Shown: piece by piece, positions 59,040-64,000 of the stretch
Numbering within the stretch: the first letter of the stretch is position 1
How the letters are laid out: every line of letters begins with the position of its first letter
Origin: Micropterus salmoides
Lineage: Eukaryota; Chordata; Actinopteri; Centrarchiformes; Centrarchidae
Direction: 5' to 3'
Assembly (NCBI RefSeq): GCF_014851395.1
Contig: NW_024044348.1
Location: 24,181,890 to 24,245,889 of the forward strand
Length of the DNA: 64,000 nucleotides
The notes under the pieces: generated by a model
The model's input: only the letters and a program-made list of their open reading frames with translations
What the model was told of the DNA's origin: nothing
The model's database searches: none
Position numbers and translations under genes: made by a program

Positions 59040-59966
59040 ATACTTTTCTTACCCAAGAAGTGTTTAATCGAGGGCAACTGGACTTGGTTGAAGAAGTTTT
59101 ACCACTCATCCAAGGGGCTTCTTCATTCTAAATGACTGGTGGGGAGTCCCAGGTATTTTACCTCAGTGGTGTCATAATCAAAGTCATTGATACCAACTGG
59201 TGGTTGGTGCTGCTGGATATTGTAACAATGGTTGTTAGCATCCATGGAGTCAACTGGGGCCAAGTGTAAACAACAGTCTTTGGAATTTTCACAAGAGGCC
59301 AAGAGATGGGAAAGAGATGAAAGGACAGCATTATGTGTGGGAGATAACTTGTTTGGTAGACATCCTCCTTTGTTGAGAGACTTTGAAGTAGATAGCCTCC
59401 TTCACTCCTCTTTAAAACTATCTGTCCTCTCTATCCAAAATATGCATGCTGTTCTCAACAGAGTGATCTTTATTCTCCAGGTTTAGGTAAACTGCTGAGT
59501 CTTAAAATGAGGAGTTCCTTCCTGTGTTGAGCCATGTATTTGATTAATTTTTGTTTGATTTCCCTGATATACAAATCTGTGCATTACTCACTGCATTTTG
59601 CTTTTCTTGTATTTGGGGGTGGGGTCTTTCAGGTGGACCAGTTTCTATCTTAGTGTGTTGCTGAGCTTATAAAAAGCCAAAGGGATGTAGTTTTTGTTGA
59701 AAATCCTCCTGAGTTTCTCTGATACTCCAGACATATATGGAATGACAATGTTGCACTTTTTCCTCTTTTTCCTGAGTTTTTCCTGGTTCTCGTGGCTGTT
59801 TCACAAGAGTCCAGTTAGTATCCACCATTAAGTGCATTCCTTCAGTTGATGGTGCTCCTTCTCTAGGGCTAGGCACTTGTTGGTACAATATCAACTTGGT
59901 GGTGCAGAGTGTTGACAACTCCTTGCTTGTGCTCAAGTGGGTGGTGATAGTATTAAGTAAGTACTG

Positions 59967-60008
<42 letters not shown>

Positions 60009-60130
60009 CCTGTATACTCCACTGTGGAGGTTCCTGTCCTCTTCAATCTGTACGCCACAGTCCAAAAAAGCCATGTTGTGGTTCTTGATATCCTCATCTT
60101 TCACACGAGAGGTAAAGACAAGGAGGAAAA
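59040..60130 (-). pseudogene. Penelope-like element: RT and GIY-YIG remnant
   Basis: Penelope-like elements encode a reverse transcriptase fused to a GIY-YIG endonuclease. Minus-strand pieces in order: FTSRVKDEDIKNHNMAFLDC, GVQIEEDRNLHSGVYRK and (after a microsatellite) TDQYLLN, from the RT C-terminal region; then FNKNYIPLAFYKLSNTLR and KLVHLKDPTPKYKKSK. The GIY-YIG part follows in heavily decayed form, ending HILDREDR and KEAIY near 59400. The 3' tail (59290-59060) includes SKDCCLHLAPVDSMDANN and FDYDTTEVKYLGLPTSHLE. Many stops and shifts; not functional. The 201-codon frame 60272-59667 spans part of it, but its first 40 residues come from the neighbouring inverted copy. Confidence 0.82.
59969..60007. 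repeat. (TG)n microsatellite within the Penelope RT frame
   Basis: About nineteen units. On the minus strand they read as His-Thr repeats between VYRK and TDQYLL, where the family normally has a short Pro-Thr-His-Thr. Confidence 0.95.
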
Positions 60131-60139
60131 ATGCAACAG

Positions 60140-60545
60140 CATTGTGATTCCATTTCTGTATTTGGATAGGGAAGACAGATGGTTTTAAAAAGGAGGGAAG
60201 GAGGCCATTTACACCAGAATAGAGAAACCATCTCTCAAAAGAGGAGGATATATGACACCACTTATCCCCCATTTATAATGCTGTCCTTTCATATCTTCCT
60301 AGGAGATTGAACAACTGGTCACATTTGGCCTCTTGTGAAAATTCCAAAGACTGTTGTTTACACTTGGCCTCAGTTGACACCATGGACCCTAACAACCGTT
60401 GTTACAATAGCCAGGAGCACCAATCACCAATTGGTATCGATGACTTTGATTATGACCCCATAGAGGTAAAACACCTGGAACCACCAGTCATTTAGAACTG
60501 AAGGATCCTCTGGGATGAGAGGTGAAAAAGCTTCATAACCTTTGC
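60140..60545 (+). pseudogene. Penelope-like element 3' fragment, inverted relative to its neighbour
   Basis: The plus strand reads LYLDREDRWF, stop, KGGKEAIYTRIEKPSLKRGG, which is the C-terminal part of the GIY-YIG module. After that come NNWSHLASCENSKDCCLHLA, SVDTMDPNNRCYNSQEHQSP and IGIDDFDYDPIEVKHLEPPV, the same 3' tail as the minus-strand copy at 59060-59290. The two copies meet head to head near 60130-60150 and form a long inverted repeat. It is truncated at its 5' side and has stops. Confidence 0.8.
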
Positions 60546-60585
60546 TTAAAACAAGAAAATGTTGTTACAGTGTAAATTGTAAATG

Positions 60586-60774
60586 GGGGGGTGGTGATGG
60601 TGCAATGGATAAGACATATGCCTTTGGTGTGAGAGACCCGGGTCCAATTCCTCACTTTGACCCATCCACCAATGTGTCCCTGAGCAAGACACTTAACCCC
60701 TAGTTGCTCCAGAGGCGTGCGACCTCTGACATGTATAGCAATTGTAAGTCGCTTTGGATAAAAGCGTCATTAAA
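60586..60774 (+). mobile_element. tRNA-derived SINE
   Basis: It has a tRNA-like head with A box TGGTGCAATGG (60598-60608) and B box ggtccaattcc (60641-60651), about 32 bp apart, as in pol III internal promoters. A body follows with ccctgagcaagacacttaac and a tail reading aagtcgctttggataaaagc, shared with many fish SINE/LINE ends. TGTAAATG flanks it (60578-60585 and 60775-60782); this may be a target duplication or part of a TAAATG tail. Confidence 0.85.
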
Positions 60775-60782
60775 TGTAAATG

Positions 60783-61288
60783 AACATATTCATTCATGGA
60801 TATAAGTAAACTGGTCAATTTTCCCATTTTACAAACACTTTTATTGTAACAAGTGGGGTCTTATCTCTCATAGTATGTCATATTTGTTCTGAATATGGAT
60901 TTAAAACCTTTTCAAACTGTAACTGATATGTCGGTAACATGGTTGACAAAACACACATATATGCAACAAGTTGATAATGTGAAAATGTTTTTAAAGTAAG
61001 ACAGTCTGAGATGGCACAGCACATTTTTCTTAGAGCTAAGGATCTACTTCATCCAAAAGGGGGCTTAAAGACTTTTGACTTTGAAAACAGTACTTTGAAA
61101 ATGTGAAATGGCACGTTTTCGTATAATGACCCACACCCATAAAGCCAAAATGGCATGATCGTCGTTTCATATTGCTGCTGCGAAGATTCGACTATGAGAC
61201 TGGCAGTCAAATCCAGCTCCTTCTATAGAAACATCAAATATTCTATTCGGGGTTACCCCTAACAGTATGTCATGTAGTTCATCCACAT
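60783..61288. other. Intronic sequence, no gene recognised
   Basis: No feature recognised. Confidence 0.45.
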
Positions 61289-61300
61289 AAGGATGGTAGT

Positions 61301-61378
61301 CCATCCATCCATCGTCAACCGCTTATCCTGCGTACAGGGTCGCGGGGCGGCTGGAGCCTATCCCAGCTGACATACAGT
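61301..61378 (-). mobile_element. 78-bp LINE-tail insertion (Rex3/RTE-like)
   Basis: ccatccatccatcgtcaacc and ctggagcctatcccagctga are wording of a common fish LINE 3' region whose tail, read on the minus strand, is (GGAT)n. It is bordered by aaggatggtagt (61289-61300) and aaggatgatagt (61379-61390), an 11-of-12 target duplication. A severely 5'-truncated retroposition is the simplest reading. Confidence 0.65.
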
Positions 61379-61493
61379 AAGGATGATAGTTAAAAATATA
61401 AAATGTCAAATAACATTGATTATTCAATTTTTCTGTTTTTAGTGGACTTTAAAGAACACCTTTTCATATAAGCCCTAGACCATTGGTTAAATG

Positions 61494-61720
61494 CAGTGGT
61501 GGACAGTAATTAAGTACATTTACTCAAGTTCAAATTTGAGGTAATTTCTACTTCTACTCCACTACATGTCAGTGGGAGGTATTGTACTTTTTACCCATCT
61601 ACATTTAGCTGACAGCTAAGTAGTTACTTTATTTATTACGATTTTACACATTAAGCCTTAATAAAATATGTTTTGTTATGAATTAAACTACCAAACATTT
61701 TATACATGCTGACATTGAAA
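61494..61720 (+). mobile_element. hAT-like repeat fragment (cagtggtgga family)
   Basis: It starts cagtggtggacagtaatta and agtacatttactcaag, continues ttctacttctactccactac and gtactttttacccatctaca. This is a very common fish DNA repeat with a CAGTGGTGGA terminus. The inverse terminus is not found on the right, so it is a fragment. Confidence 0.65.
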
Positions 61721-62220
61721 TGAACCATTTAAGACATTTTTTTATGTAAAAGTAGGAAAGAGAGGACTGAATGGTATATAAGTTTTTTGGACAGGAGGGA
61801 TCAATGATAAACAGTTGAAAAAAAGACCTTAGGAGAGGTGGATACCATGCATACAGGTGAAACCAGTGATGATGCAAGTACCTGTGCTGTTGCTCTGGTA
61901 CATATTCATGGGAGCTGTTTTTTTGTATGCCACTTACTTTCTTAAAATCACAAAGATAATTTCTAAAAGCAAGTGATGCCAGTTTGTTTAAAAATATGGA
62001 CAGCGGCTTTCAATCAACTTAACTCAAACATTTTCTGTGTATTTTTAGGTGACGATAATCTTCGCTCAGGGACAAATATAACTGACACGTAAGATGTTTA
62101 TCATTAGTGTCTAGCCACATGACAAGGGCCTCTGTTTCATCACTGTCGACCGGGACAAGTGATTGATAATGCTCAGAAAAAGGTTAAAACACAAGGAGAG
62201 TGAAAGGAAAGTCTACATGA
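61721..62220. other. Intronic sequence, no gene recognised
   Basis: Nothing recognised. Confidence 0.45.
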
Positions 62221-62296
62221 TTGTCAATTTACTTTTATAATGTTTTCCTAAGCCTACTGCAGGGCTAAGGAAAACATCATAAAAGTAAACTGACAA
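62221..62296 (-). ncRNA. Pre-miRNA-like hairpin (76 nt), unproven
   Basis: 62221-62254 and 62263-62296 are inverse over 34 positions with three differences and an 8-base loop (tactgcag). In a minus-strand transcript, the csmd1 sense, two of the three differences become G:U pairs, so only one true mismatch remains. Length and tight loop resemble a miRNA precursor, but a small palindromic MITE is equally possible and no known miRNA seed was recognised. Confidence 0.4.
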
Positions 62297-63821
62297 AATC
62301 TTACAGTAAACGAGCAGCTGAGTATATTCAGTTCACTCCAACTTTTAATCCCCACAGAAGTGACTGATTTTAGGGCAAAACATGCCCAGACAACAAATCT
62401 GGCAAGACATATGAGAAGTAGAGAGTGAGAGAATGAGAGAGAGAGAGAGAGAGAGAGAGAACAGGGCATCAGTCCAAAGGGCAATTCAGTACAGCAGCCT
62501 AGTACTGTGTTGTCCAGATGGTCTGACCTTATTGTGGGATTTATATGTTTCTGTAATGAGCGTCACAACCATAAGTCCCACTTGTGTCCCAAAAATATGA
62601 ATGTTTCTATTGAACTATCTGAACCTGGGCTTTGAAGATGTCACCTGCCGAACTATGGACTTAATCACATGCTCACTCGTGCATTCACTGGTAGACACAC
62701 AAATTTGCACAAACATCACGGAATAGAAAGTTCACTGTGTGTAATTAATGTGCACCCTAAATTCCAGTTTTTCATCAAACCCTTTGAGAAATATGGTCTG
62801 TTTAAACAGAGTGTGTGCAAATTTGCTAAAAGAAATATCAAAATCCCATGACACATGACGGTGAAATGCGCTAACGCACCCTTCTCTTACCCTCTCCGTG
62901 TCTTCCTCTCGGCTTGTTTTCTCTCTGTCTCTCTTGCCTTCTAGTTACTGATGTACTAAATACCCTTCTACTTTGCTCTTATGTGAGCTGCACATGTAAG
63001 CTGCCCTCCAGCAATAATAAAGCCTTTAAACACTCGAGTGAAAAAAATGTATTTTGAGTAGTGATGGGTGCAGAAATTATTTATTTATTGCCTGACAATA
63101 AACATACACCCATGTCAGCTACTTGCTTTCGCACTCTCAGTCACTTAAGCCCAGCTATCACTGTGGTATCAAGCACCACAAAGAGTGATTGAATTTAAGA
63201 GATGTACTGCCTCACAGATGATGGATGGTTTAATGTACATCTTAATTTGCTAGTGCACATAGTTTCATAAGAGCGGTCAGACTCCTGAATCTGCTCTGGG
63301 GACATAAAGTCAAACATTAAAAATCTAATTTTCAAGCTTTGTTTAATAATTGTTTCTAAAACACTCTGACACAAAGGAGACTTTGATCCAGGTTATATTA
63401 CCCCGCTTACCTCGGGGATTATTGTTACTTCTACTTATTTTACCTGTTTGCAATTACTGATATTGAGCAGCAGGAAAAAGGCCAGAGTGCCACTTGTGTA
63501 ATATTAGAATTTGATTGCCCTTGAACTCCTATCATAAAAAACAAAGAAATTAAAGACACTTTATTGGCCTAACACTTTAAGTATATAGGAATTTATCTTA
63601 GTGAGAAAAGGTGATGGAGGTGTAGATGCCACAAAGTGAAACTGTTAAACTGAAGAGAAATGGCTTTAGAAATAATCTGGATAAGTCTATAGTTGGGAGC
63701 CACGGGGGAGTCTTGTGTGGTTTCCTGTACAAAACGGAACCTTTTAAGTTCTGTACATTTGGAGTGAGGATCCACATTATGAACAGTTAATCTACAGTAG
63801 GAGTAGGGCACTGTGGGGAAT
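62297..63821. other. Intronic sequence with one microsatellite
   Basis: No exon or transposon recognised. Confidence 0.45.
62435..62461. repeat. (GA)n microsatellite
   Basis: About 13 GA units. Confidence 0.95.
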
Positions 63822-63822
63822 C

Positions 63823-63854
<32 letters not shown>

Positions 63855-63865
63855 CTCTCTCTCTC

Positions 63866-63896
<31 letters not shown>
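63823..63896. repeat. (CT)n then (CA)n compound microsatellite
   Basis: Interrupted CT array (63823-63882) passing into about seven CA units (63883-63896). Confidence 0.95.
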
Positions 63897-63897
<1 letters not shown>

Positions 63898-64000
63898 GTA
63901 TGTACATGTGCACACACCTACACAAGACACAAAAATGCAGACATGCAAGCTGGTGGGAGATGTGGAGGGAATGTGGAGTGCGTGGGGAGGGCAATCCAGT

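Noticed and set aside
59667..60272. 201-codon minus-strand frame taken as a gene
   Set aside because: It is Penelope RT remnant kept open by a dinucleotide repeat, and its first part is the inverse of the opposite copy.
1..64000. CRISPR arrays, rRNA, tRNA genes, operons
   Set aside because: None seen; the only tRNA-like part is the SINE head, and the sequence is vertebrate.

Overview
This is vertebrate, almost certainly teleost fish, genomic DNA from a large intron-rich gene. It is AT-rich and full of (TG)n/(CA)n microsatellites. It carries decayed transposons of families typical of ray-finned fish: hAT, Tc1/mariner, TTAA-target DNA elements, L1-, L2- and Penelope-like retroelements, a tRNA-derived SINE and a Rex3/RTE-like tail. 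No bacterial or phage gene, rRNA, tRNA gene or CRISPR array is visible.

The only host protein-coding exon I can support is at 32404-32620 on the minus strand. It encodes the first part of an extracellular CUB domain and best matches, from memory, the first CUB domain of CSMD1 (CUB and Sushi multiple domains 1). It has a good polypyrimidine-AG acceptor, a GT donor and an uninterrupted 71-codon frame. The rest of the window is therefore read as two very long csmd1 introns. Bases 32621-64000 lie upstream (between a presumed signal-peptide exon and this one), and bases 1-32403 lie downstream.

Layout. 1-2528: plain intron. 2544-7613: a near full-length, dead L1 on the minus strand with a 15-bp target-site duplication. 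8565-9006: hAT MITE. 9995-10131: palindromic MITE. 11265-12577: TTAA-flanked DNA element. 13553-15760: decayed L2. 17246-17893: probable TTAA element. 18950-20527: old hAT with a second hAT (19486-20413, perfect 8-bp duplication) inside it. 21385-22792: hAT with a perfect 8-bp duplication and an internal tandem repeat. 26440-26716: hAT MITE. 29976-31981: nested hAT complex. 32404-32620: csmd1 exon. 32700-33500: L2 fragment close to the exon. 34494-35593: Tc1 element. 38834-40773: two hAT elements. 40972-41291: foldback element with a TATA-like motif. 42179-42321: long hairpin. 44837-45346: probable TTAA element. 48440-48838: Tc1 relic. 48900-58200: mostly repeat-poor intron. 58226-58640: second copy of the 18950 hAT family. 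59040-60545: two Penelope-like elements head to head. 60586-60774: SINE. 61301-61378: tiny LINE-tail insertion. 62221-62296: tight pre-miRNA-like hairpin.

No working gene system beyond the csmd1 exon is present, and all recognised transposon proteins are broken. The most interesting signals are structural: hairpins lying in the transcribed intron, two microsatellites that appear to have grown from seeds inside transposons, the inverted Penelope pair, and nested insertions whose duplications give a relative chronology. Family names given from memory were not checked against any database.
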